This document shows positions 1 to 7,144 of a DNA stretch of 38,422 nucleotides, in pieces (positions within the stretch are counted from its first letter, which is position 1; every line of letters starts with the position of its first letter). The position numbers were made by a program, and so were the translations under genes. Location: positions 1 to 38,422 of IMG/VR virus record IMGVR_UViG_3300032268_000817; one strand, written 5' to 3'. This DNA is from a virus. A model generated the notes under the pieces. It worked only from the letters and a program-made list of their open reading frames with translations. It was not told the origin of the DNA and did not search any database.

Positions 1-624
1 ATGGAACAAATGATTGAAATGATGAGTCAGACAGGACAAGGTGTTGCAGGAAAAGTATCTTTAGAAGATGCTGATGATGATGGTGAAGAAGGTGGAGAAG
101 GTGGTGGAGAAGAACAACCTGACACAAAAATAGTTGCTACAGGTATGATTTTCCCTATTTTATGTCATGAGATAATCAAAGGATTAGAAGAGGCTAAAGG
201 TAGACATGGTCATTCTAAAAACCCTGATGTTCGTGAAAAAGTTAGAGGTGCTGTTGATGTATTATCAAATGAACCGATGCAATTGAGAATAGGCCCTGAA
301 ATTGTAGAAAAAATAAGATTTGCCTTACCCGATGAAATGTTTGATGAATCAAACAAAGGCCTAATAAACTGGTTCCATATCTTGTTATACCAAGTGCCAG
401 CTCAGGAATTTTTGGAAATCGTAGGTAATGCTATTTCTGAAGACCAATCTAAAATCAGTAGAGCAACTTCAAGGTTTGAAGAAATTATGAAGGAAGCGAT
501 GCAGATGAAAGAAGAGTTTGAGAATTACAAAGAAGAAAATGACACAGAATCGGACAGTGATGACGATGATGAAGATGACTTGGATGATTTCTTAGGTAGT
601 TTGGGTATATCGAGACCCAAATAA
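1..624 (+). CDS. Acidic hypothetical protein upstream of terminase (may be 5'-truncated)
   Basis: The frame is open from the first base of the window, so the ATG at 1 may be an internal methionine and the true start may lie outside. The 207 visible residues have a Gly/Glu-rich acidic stretch (about 22-40), a predicted helical core (about 45-175) and a very acidic tail (about 178-200). I do not recognise the family. Its stop is six bases before the GTG of the terminase gene, so the two are probably co-transcribed. In T4 the small terminase subunit gp16 occupies this place. Position alone is not enough to name it that, and no DNA-binding motif is visible. Confidence 0.7.
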   Translation: MEQMIEMMSQTGQGVAGKVSLEDADDDGEEGGEGGGEEQPDTKIVATGMIFPILCHEIIKGLEEAKGRHGHSKNPDVREKVRGAVDVLSNEPMQLRIGPEIVEKIRFALPDEMFDESNKGLINWFHILLYQVPAQEFLEIVGNAISEDQSKISRATSRFEEIMKEAMQMKEEFENYKEENDTESDSDDDDEDDLDDFLGSLGISRPK

Positions 625-630
625 TGATTT

Positions 631-2391
631 GTGACTAAAGAACAATTAATTATAGAAGTAACGAAGTGTATGAGGAATACTCCTTATGCACTTCGAACTT
701 ATTTACAGACATACGATAACACAGTTTCAAAGTATGTTCCCTTAGACCTTTTTCCTGACCAAGTAAGTTTGATTGAAGACTACGATAGTCACAATGAAAA
801 TATTGCATTGAAATATCGTCAGGCGGGTGTATCAACAGTTACCGCAGCTTGGGCTTCAAAAAAATTGGTATTTGCCAAAAAACAAAAACCTGAAAAGATT
901 CTAATCATTGCCAATAAGTTAGATACATCTGTCGAGATGGCTAACAAGATTAGAAGTTTTACAGAACAGTGGCCGGCATGGGTCGGTGTTGGATTTTCAA
1001 AAGAAAAAAACTCTCAAAGACACTTCAAACTTACAAATGATTGTGAAGTTAAATCTGTTGCAACATCTAAAGATGCCCTGAGAGGTTATACCCCAACCAT
1101 TCTTATCTTTGATGAGGCGGCGTTCATTGAGGCTGACGGAGATTTCTGGTCAGCGTGTATGGCCTCACTATCTACGGGTGGTAAGGTTATTGTTGTTTCA
1201 ACTCCTAACGGATATGACCCAATCTATTATGAAATCTATGACCAATCTTTGAGAAACATGAACGATTTCAAAATATCTGAAATGTTTTGGTATCGTGACC
1301 CTCGTTATACAAAAGACCTTTTCATGGTTAAAACAAACGATTTGGTTCATTATCTTCTTAACAGAGAAGAATATTCCAAAGATTTGATTGTTGATTTATC
1401 GATTGAAAATCCATATGAAAGAGACCATGCTGTTACAACAGATTATATAGAACAAGGATATAAACCATGTTCCGCTTGGTTTGAAGGAATGGTTAAGAAA
1501 TTGAAATTCGATAGACGTAAGGTTGCTCAGGAATTGGAATGTAACTTCTTAGGTTCAGGTGATAACGTATTTGAATCTGAACTTATGCAGAATATTGCCA
1601 AGAATATGTTAAGAGAACCATCAGCTAAGTTGATGGGAGGGTCTCTATGGATATTTAAAGAACCCGTAAACGGTCACAAATATGTTATGGGTGTCGATGT
1701 ATCACGTGGAGATTCGGAGGACTTCTCGTGTATCCAAATCATTGATTTCGATGAAAGGGAACAGGTGTTAGAATATGTTGGAAAAGTTCCACCAGATGTT
1801 ATTGCAGAAATTGCGTATAAGTGGGGAACAATGTATAACGCATATTGTGTTGTGGATATCACAGGAGGTATGGGTGTTTCAACCGCAAGAAAAATGCAAG
1901 AAATGTCTTATGGAGGTGGTTTGTATGTCGATAATGTTGACACAAGTAATAAATGGAAATGGGACCCCAAATTAAATGAAAAGATACCAGGTATTAACTT
2001 CAATAGTAAAAGAGTTCAAATTATTGCGGCGTTTGAAGAAGGTATGAGACATGACTTTAGAGTGTATTCAAATAGATTATACAACGAAATGAATACTTTC
2101 ATTTATATCAATGGAAGGCCGGACCACCAAAAAAATCATCATGATGACTGTATAATGGGGATTTCTATGGCAATTTATGTTGCTGAGAAATCTTTCCAAT
2201 CTTTAAGTAAAGTTGCAAATCATACAAAAGCCATGTTAAATTCTTGGACGAGTAATGTTCACGAAAACAGAAATACATCTGATTTCTTTAATCCAATGGT
2301 TTCACAAATGGGTCAAGATTCAAGAGTATGGAATAATGGTGCATCTAAAAAAGACTACGAAACATATAAGTGGTTATTCGGAGGTCGATAG
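631..2391 (+). CDS. Terminase large subunit (T4 gp17-like ATPase-nuclease)
   Basis: This is the DNA-packaging motor that cuts concatemeric DNA and pumps it through the portal. The ATPase half shows a Walker A-like motif YRQAGVST (62-69), a Walker B ILIFDEAAF (157-165) with the catalytic acid, and the coupling motif STPNG (190-194). The RNase H-like nuclease half has acidic residues at D356 (GVDVSRGD), D409 (VVDITGG) and D505/D506 (HHDD), the pattern seen in T4 gp17. The length of 586 aa is close to T4 gp17. The start is GTG at 631. The first in-frame ATG lies at codon 14, inside what looks like conserved N-terminal sequence, so GTG is preferred. No Shine-Dalgarno is visible. It is followed by the portal gene after a late-type motif. 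Confidence 0.96.
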   Translation: MTKEQLIIEVTKCMRNTPYALRTYLQTYDNTVSKYVPLDLFPDQVSLIEDYDSHNENIALKYRQAGVSTVTAAWASKKLVFAKKQKPEKILIIANKLDTSVEMANKIRSFTEQWPAWVGVGFSKEKNSQRHFKLTNDCEVKSVATSKDALRGYTPTILIFDEAAFIEADGDFWSACMASLSTGGKVIVVSTPNGYDPIYYEIYDQSLRNMNDFKISEMFWYRDPRYTKDLFMVKTNDLVHYLLNREEYSKDLIVDLSIENPYERDHAVTTDYIEQGYKPCSAWFEGMVKKLKFDRRKVAQELECNFLGSGDNVFESELMQNIAKNMLREPSAKLMGGSLWIFKEPVNGHKYVMGVDVSRGDSEDFSCIQIIDFDEREQVLEYVGKVPPDVIAEIAYKWGTMYNAYCVVDITGGMGVSTARKMQEMSYGGGLYVDNVDTSNKWKWDPKLNEKIPGINFNSKRVQIIAAFEEGMRHDFRVYSNRLYNEMNTFIYINGRPDHQKNHHDDCIMGISMAIYVAEKSFQSLSKVANHTKAMLNSWTSNVHENRNTSDFFNPMVSQMGQDSRVWNNGASKKDYETYKWLFGGR

Positions 2392-2399
2392 TATTTATA
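2392..2399 (+). promoter_or_regulatory. Late-type motif TATTTATA upstream of portal gene
   Basis: Exact TATTTATA, beginning just after the terminase stop codon and 28 nt before the portal ATG. It belongs to the series of same-orientation octamers before late genes in this window. A promoter role for the gp55-like sigma factor is inferred. Confidence 0.5.
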
Positions 2400-2427
2400 T
2401 TATCGAAGTATTAAGTAAAATTGTATC

Positions 2428-4281
2428 ATGGCAGAACAGAATTTAACAGTTTGGCAACGATTATCCAAAACTTTTGGTCCAAATTCCCTTTTGGGTCAAG
2501 ATTATCCAACTTTCAAGTTTGATAAGAAAGAAATATTACGCACAAAAAGTAGAGAAGAATACGAGAAGGAAAAACTTCAAGCTCAACAATCATTCTATTT
2601 AGCGGGTCAATGGACAAAAGTTGAAAATAATTTATATTCTCAAGCCATCTACTATGAGCCATCAAGATTATCTGCTCAGTATGATTACGAATCAATGGAG
2701 TATACTCCTGAAATTTCTGCCGCTTTAGATATCTACGCTGAAGAGTCAACAACAACAAACGAAGATGGATTTATTCTTCAGATTTATTCTGAATCGAAAA
2801 GAATCAAATCCGTATTAGCTGACTTATTCAATAACGCACTTGATATCAACACTAACCTCCCGATGTGGACAAGAAACACCTGTAAGTATGGTGATAACTT
2901 CATTTACTTGAAGTTAGACCCTGAGAGAGGAATCGTTGGATGTCAACAACTACCAACAATTGAAATTGAAAGACATGAGGTAGGTGCGAGTCAAAAGATT
3001 TCAGTTCAGATTGAAAAGACTGAACCGAACAAAGCCTTAACATTTACTTGGAAGAACAAAAACATGGAATTCCAAACTTGGGAGATTGCTCACTTCAGAT
3101 TATTGGGTGACGATAGAAAGCTTCCTTACGGAACATCTATGTTAGAAAAAGCAAGAAGGATTTGGAAACAATTATTACTTTCTGAAGATGCGATGTTGAT
3201 TTATAGAACATCAAGAGCTCCTGAAAGAAGAGTATTCAAAGTATTCGTCGGAAACATGAATGATGACGATGTTGAAGCATATGTTCAACGTGTTGCCAAT
3301 AAGTTCAAAAGAGAACAAATTGTTGATAGTAAAACAGGAAACGTTGATATGAGGTTTAACCAAATGGCGGTTGACCAAGATTACTTTGTTCCTGTTAGAG
3401 ACCCTGCAGCACCAAGTCCAATTGATACTTTACCTGGTGCTACAAACTTATCAGAGATTGCCGATATTGAATATATCCAAAAGAAATTGTTAACAGCACT
3501 TCGTGTTCCAAAAGCATTCTTAGGATTTGAAGAAGTTGTTGGTGATGGTAAGAATTTATCTCTCCAAGATATTAGATTTGCCAGAACAATTAATAGGATT
3601 CAAAAAAGTATGTTGCAAGAACTAAACAAAATTGCAATTGTCCATTTATTCTTATTAGGTTTTGAAGATGAATTATCAAACTTTACTTTAGGTCTTTCAA
3701 ACCCATCTACACAAGCTGACCTATTAAAAATTGATGTTTGGAAAGAAAAAGTATTATTATACAAAGATTTAGTTTCAGACCCAGGTAATGGTATTCAAGC
3801 AACTTCATCTACATGGGCTAAAAAACATATCTTCGGTTGGTCTGATGAAGAGGTTAAACTTGACTTACAACAACAAAGAATCGAAAGAGCTGTAGGTGAA
3901 GAATTGAAAGCAACTGCAACAGTTATCACCAAGACAGGATTCTTCGATAACATCGACAAGCTTTACGGAACAACAACAGGAACCACAACAACACAAGGTG
4001 CTGAAACAGAAACGGAAAGTCCCCTACCATCATTTGGAGGAGGAGGCGAACCATCTGGACTACCTGAACCAGCAGGAGGAGAATTAGGAGGGGGTGAAGC
4101 TCCACCACCGGCAGAAGCGGGAGGGGGTGAAGCTGAAGTAACACCTGAATCAAGAATGAAGGACTTTAATATTTTAATTGAAAATAACATGATTGAGGGC
4201 GATGAATTCCTCGATTTAGGAAAAGCTAGAGAATCTTTAGGAGAAATTTCGAAAGAATTGGATAAGTTATTAAATTCATAA
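2428..4281 (+). CDS. Portal protein (T4 gp20-like) with low-complexity C-terminal extension
   Basis: The portal forms the dodecameric ring at the head vertex through which DNA passes and on which the prohead is nucleated. The assignment rests on position between terminase and prohead protease, length (617 aa against about 524 in T4), and gp20-like features: TPEISAALDIYAEEST near 91-106, an RAPERRVFKVFVGN segment near 266-279, and the LRVPKAFLGFEE region near 367-378. From about residue 515 the protein has a Thr-rich, then Gly/Pro/Glu-rich linker of roughly 60 residues. It ends in a charged helical tail (about 575-617). T4 gp20 has no such linker that I know of. The linker may tether the tail to the core or to packaged DNA; this is speculative. 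Confidence 0.93.
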   Translation: MAEQNLTVWQRLSKTFGPNSLLGQDYPTFKFDKKEILRTKSREEYEKEKLQAQQSFYLAGQWTKVENNLYSQAIYYEPSRLSAQYDYESMEYTPEISAALDIYAEESTTTNEDGFILQIYSESKRIKSVLADLFNNALDINTNLPMWTRNTCKYGDNFIYLKLDPERGIVGCQQLPTIEIERHEVGASQKISVQIEKTEPNKALTFTWKNKNMEFQTWEIAHFRLLGDDRKLPYGTSMLEKARRIWKQLLLSEDAMLIYRTSRAPERRVFKVFVGNMNDDDVEAYVQRVANKFKREQIVDSKTGNVDMRFNQMAVDQDYFVPVRDPAAPSPIDTLPGATNLSEIADIEYIQKKLLTALRVPKAFLGFEEVVGDGKNLSLQDIRFARTINRIQKSMLQELNKIAIVHLFLLGFEDELSNFTLGLSNPSTQADLLKIDVWKEKVLLYKDLVSDPGNGIQATSSTWAKKHIFGWSDEEVKLDLQQQRIERAVGEELKATATVITKTGFFDNIDKLYGTTTGTTTTQGAETETESPLPSFGGGGEPSGLPEPAGGELGGGEAPPPAEAGGGEAEVTPESRMKDFNILIENNMIEGDEFLDLGKARESLGEISKELDKLLNS

Positions 4282-4289
4282 TATTTATA
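4282..4289 (+). promoter_or_regulatory. Late-type motif TATTTATA
   Basis: Exact octamer overlapping the end of the portal gene and 15 nt before the ATG at 4305, in the sense direction of the gene. Confidence 0.5.
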
Positions 4290-4304
4290 TTCAAATACCA
4301 AAAA

Positions 4305-5003
4305 ATGACTTTCGGACAAGTAAAATCCATTATTGAAAAAAATCTTATTGAATCGTATAGAAACGAGAAAGAATTTAAAAAATCTTTAAGAGAATTTAAG
4401 GAAAATGTTCTCAACAGTAAGTCGTTGTCCAAGGTTTATAACTTGTATGACCAACTATCAACTTCTCAAGGTCTTAGCTCTTCTGATGCGAACGAATATC
4501 TTAATGAAGGTATTAGTCTTATTCAAAGATTATTACCAACAATTAAAATGCCAAAAAGTATATCTGAAAGTAATTCTAATTTATACTCAGATATCGACAC
4601 TTTAGTTTATATAAACAAACTTAATATCCACGAAAGATTACAATCTAGGAAAAACATTATTAAAGTTTTGACCTCAGAAAACAAAATTGTAAAAGAGTCT
4701 ATAAAAATTCCAATTAGCTCGATGGTGAAAATTGCGAATCAAACTTTGGAGAATTATGTTGATACAATGGATGAGCAATCTAAGAAAACTTTTATTGAAA
4801 TTCTAAAATCTGATGGTGAAAATCTGAAAGAAGATTTTTCTGTATTAAAAGAAAAAACTATCGAAAAATTGAATTCAGTTCTTGGTGAGCAAAAAGAAAG
4901 TGATATTATTGAAAAAATAACTGAAACAATTAACAAATTAAAAGGAGAAGAATTCAATCAAATTAACTATTTTAAATTAGTTAATTTAGAAAAGAATTTA
5001 TAA
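4305..5003 (+). CDS. Hypothetical helical protein, possible prohead core component
   Basis: 232 residues, rich in Lys, Glu, Ser and Ile, apparently almost all helical, with no recognised domain. The N-terminus carries an amphipathic helix VKSIIEKNLIE (6-16) that ends in L-I-E. This fits the L/I-x-E cleavage pattern of T4-type prohead proteases and resembles segments in four other proteins here. T4 has small core proteins (gp67, gp68) between portal and protease genes, so a core or internal protein is a reasonable guess from place. The late-type motif 15 nt upstream supports late expression. Its stop overlaps the end of the convergent bS21 gene by six bases. Confidence 0.75.
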   Translation: MTFGQVKSIIEKNLIESYRNEKEFKKSLREFKENVLNSKSLSKVYNLYDQLSTSQGLSSSDANEYLNEGISLIQRLLPTIKMPKSISESNSNLYSDIDTLVYINKLNIHERLQSRKNIIKVLTSENKIVKESIKIPISSMVKIANQTLENYVDTMDEQSKKTFIEILKSDGENLKEDFSVLKEKTIEKLNSVLGEQKESDIIEKITETINKLKGEEFNQINYFKLVNLEKNL

Positions 5004-5186
5004 TTCGTTAACTTTTCTTTGTTTATAAATTGCTTTTAACTTCTGAGCTCTTTTCTCAACAGAGTTTTTTGTGAATTTTTTTCTATTCATCAACTGTTGA
5101 TTCTGTTTGGTCTTGATAACTTTAGACTTCAAAGTCTTAAGAGCTTTCTCAATGTTTTCGTTGTTTTTAATTTCTATAATTAACAT
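4998..5186 (-). CDS. rpsU: Ribosomal protein bS21
   Basis: 62-residue basic protein that matches Bacteroidota bS21 in length and layout. It starts MLIIEIKNNENIEKALKTLK, followed by a Lys-rich middle, then FTKNSVEKRAQKLKAIYKQR, aligning with the family's N-terminal strand, basic helix and the F-x-K/KPS-x-x-KR segment. bS21 binds the 30S platform near the anti-Shine-Dalgarno end of 16S rRNA. It is the ribosomal protein most often reported in phage genomes. It is the only minus-strand gene in the head region and overlaps the preceding convergent gene by six bases. A late-type motif variant (TATTTATT) ends seven bases before its ATG. I see no strong Shine-Dalgarno, unlike what is described for host rpsU mRNA in Flavobacterium. 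Confidence 0.85.
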   Translation of the reverse strand: MLIIEIKNNENIEKALKTLKSKVIKTKQNQQLMNRKKFTKNSVEKRAQKLKAIYKQRKVNEL

Positions 5187-5193
5187 ATTCTGA

Positions 5194-5201
5194 AATAAAT
5201 A
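5194..5201 (-). promoter_or_regulatory. Late-type motif variant TATTTATT upstream of bS21
   Basis: On the minus strand this reads TATTTATT, 7 nt before the bS21 ATG, with one mismatch to the common TATTTATA. Confidence 0.4.
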
Positions 5202-5282
5202 TTAATGTTTTTTGTAATTTTTTGACATTAAGTTTTATATGTCTTATTTTTATTAAAATAAACTATAATAACATGAAATTTA

Positions 5283-5711
5283 ATGAAAAAAGGAAAAAGT
5301 GTAAAGTTGAATCTTTACAGTCCAATTAAATCAGTATATGGTACTGTCGATTCAAAAAATTTGAAATCAATTTACATTAATATCCAATCTTGGGTATGTC
5401 CCAAAAACGACCACGATAACTGGCATAGGGTCGTGTGTAATCTCAATCGTGAAATAAAACATTCAGTATTCAATTCAATATCGCAAACAGTTTTTATGGA
5501 TAAAAGCATTGTTGATTTAGATTTAAGAACGAGTGGGATTTCAGTAGGAAAAAAATCTTTTTTTAATTTAGAAGTAAATTTATACACGAATGAAGAATTA
5601 GACTTTAAATCTCAGGAATTAAAAGACTCGGTTAAAAGAATCGTTAAAAACATTTTTACAAATAACCTTACAAACAATTCTTATTTTGATTTTTATAAAA
5701 CCAAAAAGTAA
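5283..5711 (+). CDS. Hypothetical protein
   Basis: 142 residues and no family recognised. It looks like a mixed alpha/beta protein with alternating polar and hydrophobic strands (VKLNLYSPIKSVYGTVD near the start, FFNLEVNLYTNEELDF around 96-111) and a Lys/Asn-rich C-terminal helix. The ATG at 5283 was chosen because the ATG ten bases earlier (5273) is in another frame that closes soon. The roughly 96-base gap between this gene and the divergent bS21 gene is very AT-rich and must hold its promoter. I see no exact late motif on this strand there. It sits within the head gene block just before the protease. Confidence 0.7.
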   Translation: MKKGKSVKLNLYSPIKSVYGTVDSKNLKSIYINIQSWVCPKNDHDNWHRVVCNLNREIKHSVFNSISQTVFMDKSIVDLDLRTSGISVGKKSFFNLEVNLYTNEELDFKSQELKDSVKRIVKNIFTNNLTNNSYFDFYKTKK

Positions 5712-5739
5712 AATAACAACTAAACTTACTCAATCAGTA

Positions 5740-5747
5740 TATTTATT
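5740..5747 (+). promoter_or_regulatory. Late-type motif variant TATTTATT upstream of protease
   Basis: TATTTATT ending 12 nt before the prohead protease ATG at 5760; one mismatch to TATTTATA. Confidence 0.4.
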
Positions 5748-5759
5748 TCTAAAAGAGTT

Positions 5760-6476
5760 ATGAAGAAATTAAGAATTCTTGAGGCAAATGAATCAGGTCA
5801 TGGGATTTTGATTGAAATGGATGCAGGTTATGTGTCTCCTCGTGAAGATATGAATGCCGCTTTTTTAAAAGAGGCTGTCAAAATGGATTATAAAAATCCT
5901 TTTGAATTTTATGCTGTTCTACAAAAATATGACACTCCAAATAGAAATGGTAGATTCTATCCTGAAAGAATACTCAAGAGAGAGGCTGAAAGATATAAGA
6001 AGATGATTGCTAAAGGTTTATCAACTTCAGAATTAAACCATCCAGAATCTTCTTTAATTGACCTCGATAGAGTTTCGCATATAATAACAGACGTATGGTG
6101 GGATAAGAATATATTGATGGGTAAATTGAAATTACTCACTTCACCAGGTTTCCATGAAAGAGGTATCGTTTCAACAAAAGGTGACCAAGCGGCCAATCTA
6201 ATGAGACAAGGGGTTACTATGGGTGTTTCATCAAGAGGTGTTGGTTCCTTAAAAAAGGTTGGAGAAAGAAATGAGGTTCAAGATGACTTCGAGTTAATTT
6301 GTTTTGACTTAGTATCTTCACCTTCAACACCAGGTGCTTATCTTTTCACAGATGTAAATGAAAGAGAAAAATATGAAGAAAATCTTGAAGAAGAAAAGAA
6401 AGTTTCTCAACCTGAAAAGAATTTAGACAAGTCTATTGATTTGATGAAAAAACTTACCGATTTTTTGGGTAAATAA
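5760..6476 (+). CDS. Prohead core protease (T4 gp21-like, S77 family)
   Basis: This serine protease matures the prohead by cutting the capsid protein and core proteins after L/I-x-E sites. The length of 238 aa is near T4 gp21 (212 aa). Typical features are the FYAVLQKYDTPNRNGRFYP segment (50-68), the probable catalytic His94 in ELNHPES, and the probable catalytic serine in GVSSRG (S157 or S158), followed by a DFELICFDLVSSPSTPGAY block. The C-terminal 40 residues are charged and may be removed on activation, as for gp21; that is by analogy. It lies between the portal and scaffold/capsid genes as in T4, with a late-type motif 12 nt upstream. Confidence 0.94.
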   Translation: MKKLRILEANESGHGILIEMDAGYVSPREDMNAAFLKEAVKMDYKNPFEFYAVLQKYDTPNRNGRFYPERILKREAERYKKMIAKGLSTSELNHPESSLIDLDRVSHIITDVWWDKNILMGKLKLLTSPGFHERGIVSTKGDQAANLMRQGVTMGVSSRGVGSLKKVGERNEVQDDFELICFDLVSSPSTPGAYLFTDVNEREKYEENLEEEKKVSQPEKNLDKSIDLMKKLTDFLGK

Positions 6477-6486
6477 AATTAAAATT

Positions 6487-6696
6487 ATGGACGAAAAGTA
6501 TTTTGTTGCAAAAATCACCTATGACCTTCCTGATGAAAACTCTGGAAAAATTAAAAAAATCAGAGAAGAAAAATTAGTAAAAGGTTTTTCAGTAACTGAT
6601 GTTGAATCGAAGGTTACAAAAAAATATGAAGGATTCTCACACGATTGGAGAATTACCTCAGTCTCAGAGAGTAAAATCGATGAAGTAATTGATTAA
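6487..6696 (+). CDS. Small protein resembling DUF4494
   Basis: 69 residues. The pattern of a beta strand FVAKITYD, a charged turn, then a KxxEEKLVKGFSVTDVESKV strand-helix and a WRITSVSESKIDEVI end resembles DUF4494 proteins of Bacteroidota and their phages. This is recognition by eye and not an alignment. The function is unknown. It begins ten bases after the protease gene, so it is co-transcribed, and it is followed directly by a hairpin terminator. Confidence 0.7.
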   Translation: MDEKYFVAKITYDLPDENSGKIKKIREEKLVKGFSVTDVESKVTKKYEGFSHDWRITSVSESKIDEVID

Positions 6697-6702
6697 AAAT
6701 CT

Positions 6703-6729
6703 AAAGTGGTCCTAACGACCACTTTTTTT
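6703..6729 (+). terminator. Rho-independent terminator after protease operon
   Basis: Perfect 9-bp stem AAAGTGGTC (6703-6711) / GACCACTTT (6717-6725) with loop CTAAC. The T run covers the end of the stem and continues to 6729. Confidence 0.88.
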
Positions 6730-6741
6730 ATTTTATTGAAC

Positions 6742-6749
6742 TATTTATA
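6742..6749 (+). promoter_or_regulatory. Late-type motif TATTTATA
   Basis: Exact octamer between the terminator and the ATG at 6764 (14-nt gap). Because a terminator lies just upstream, the next gene needs its own promoter. This makes it one of the better-supported copies. Confidence 0.58.
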
Positions 6750-6763
6750 ATAAACTTTTTAAA

Positions 6764-7084
6764 ATGATTTTTATTATAAATTACAGAGACCAAAGTTCCA
6801 CACTTTTAAGTGCAACTACGTGGTCAGAAGCAACTGCATATGCAGAGGGAACAGGAAAACAAATCGGTTCTATCAATGAACCTGTAAACCCAATATTGGT
6901 TTTAAATTCTCCTCTAACTGACAATTTTTATCAAATTACTTTGAAGAACACAACTACAGGTGCTCTCTCACTCTATTTTGTATTTGAAGAGGATTACCAA
7001 TCTTTGAATACTTGGATTGAGTCCCAAATATCTATGGAGATTTTAAATCTACAAAATATTCAAAGAAATTACGTTTCACTATAG
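6764..7084 (+). CDS. Hypothetical small protein in head operon
   Basis: 106 residues with no recognised family. The sequence looks like a compact alpha/beta fold: strand MIFIINYRDQ, helix WSEATAYAEGTG, then strands FYQITLKNTTT and ALSLYFVFEE, and a final helix. It is flanked by late-type motifs on both sides and lies between the protease and scaffold genes, so late expression and a head-related role are likely but unproven. Confidence 0.7.
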   Translation: MIFIINYRDQSSTLLSATTWSEATAYAEGTGKQIGSINEPVNPILVLNSPLTDNFYQITLKNTTTGALSLYFVFEEDYQSLNTWIESQISMEILNLQNIQRNYVSL

Positions 7085-7114
7085 GTGAAATAATACTTTT
7101 TTCTTAATTGACAC

Positions 7115-7122
7115 TATTTATA
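7115..7122 (+). promoter_or_regulatory. Late-type motif TATTTATA upstream of scaffold
   Basis: Exact octamer 22 nt before the scaffold ATG at 7145. It is the nearest copy upstream of the major capsid gene, which has none of its own. Confidence 0.52.
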
Positions 7123-7144
7123 AGTTAAATTAAACAATTTTTCT

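Noticed and set aside
1-624. Naming the first gene small terminase subunit
   Set aside because: Only its position favours it. The sequence shows no clear motif, and the 5' end may be outside the window.
3963-4319. 118-codon open frame opposite the portal C-terminus
   Set aside because: Pro/Ser-rich shadow of the Gly/Pro-rich linker; the portal frame is certain.
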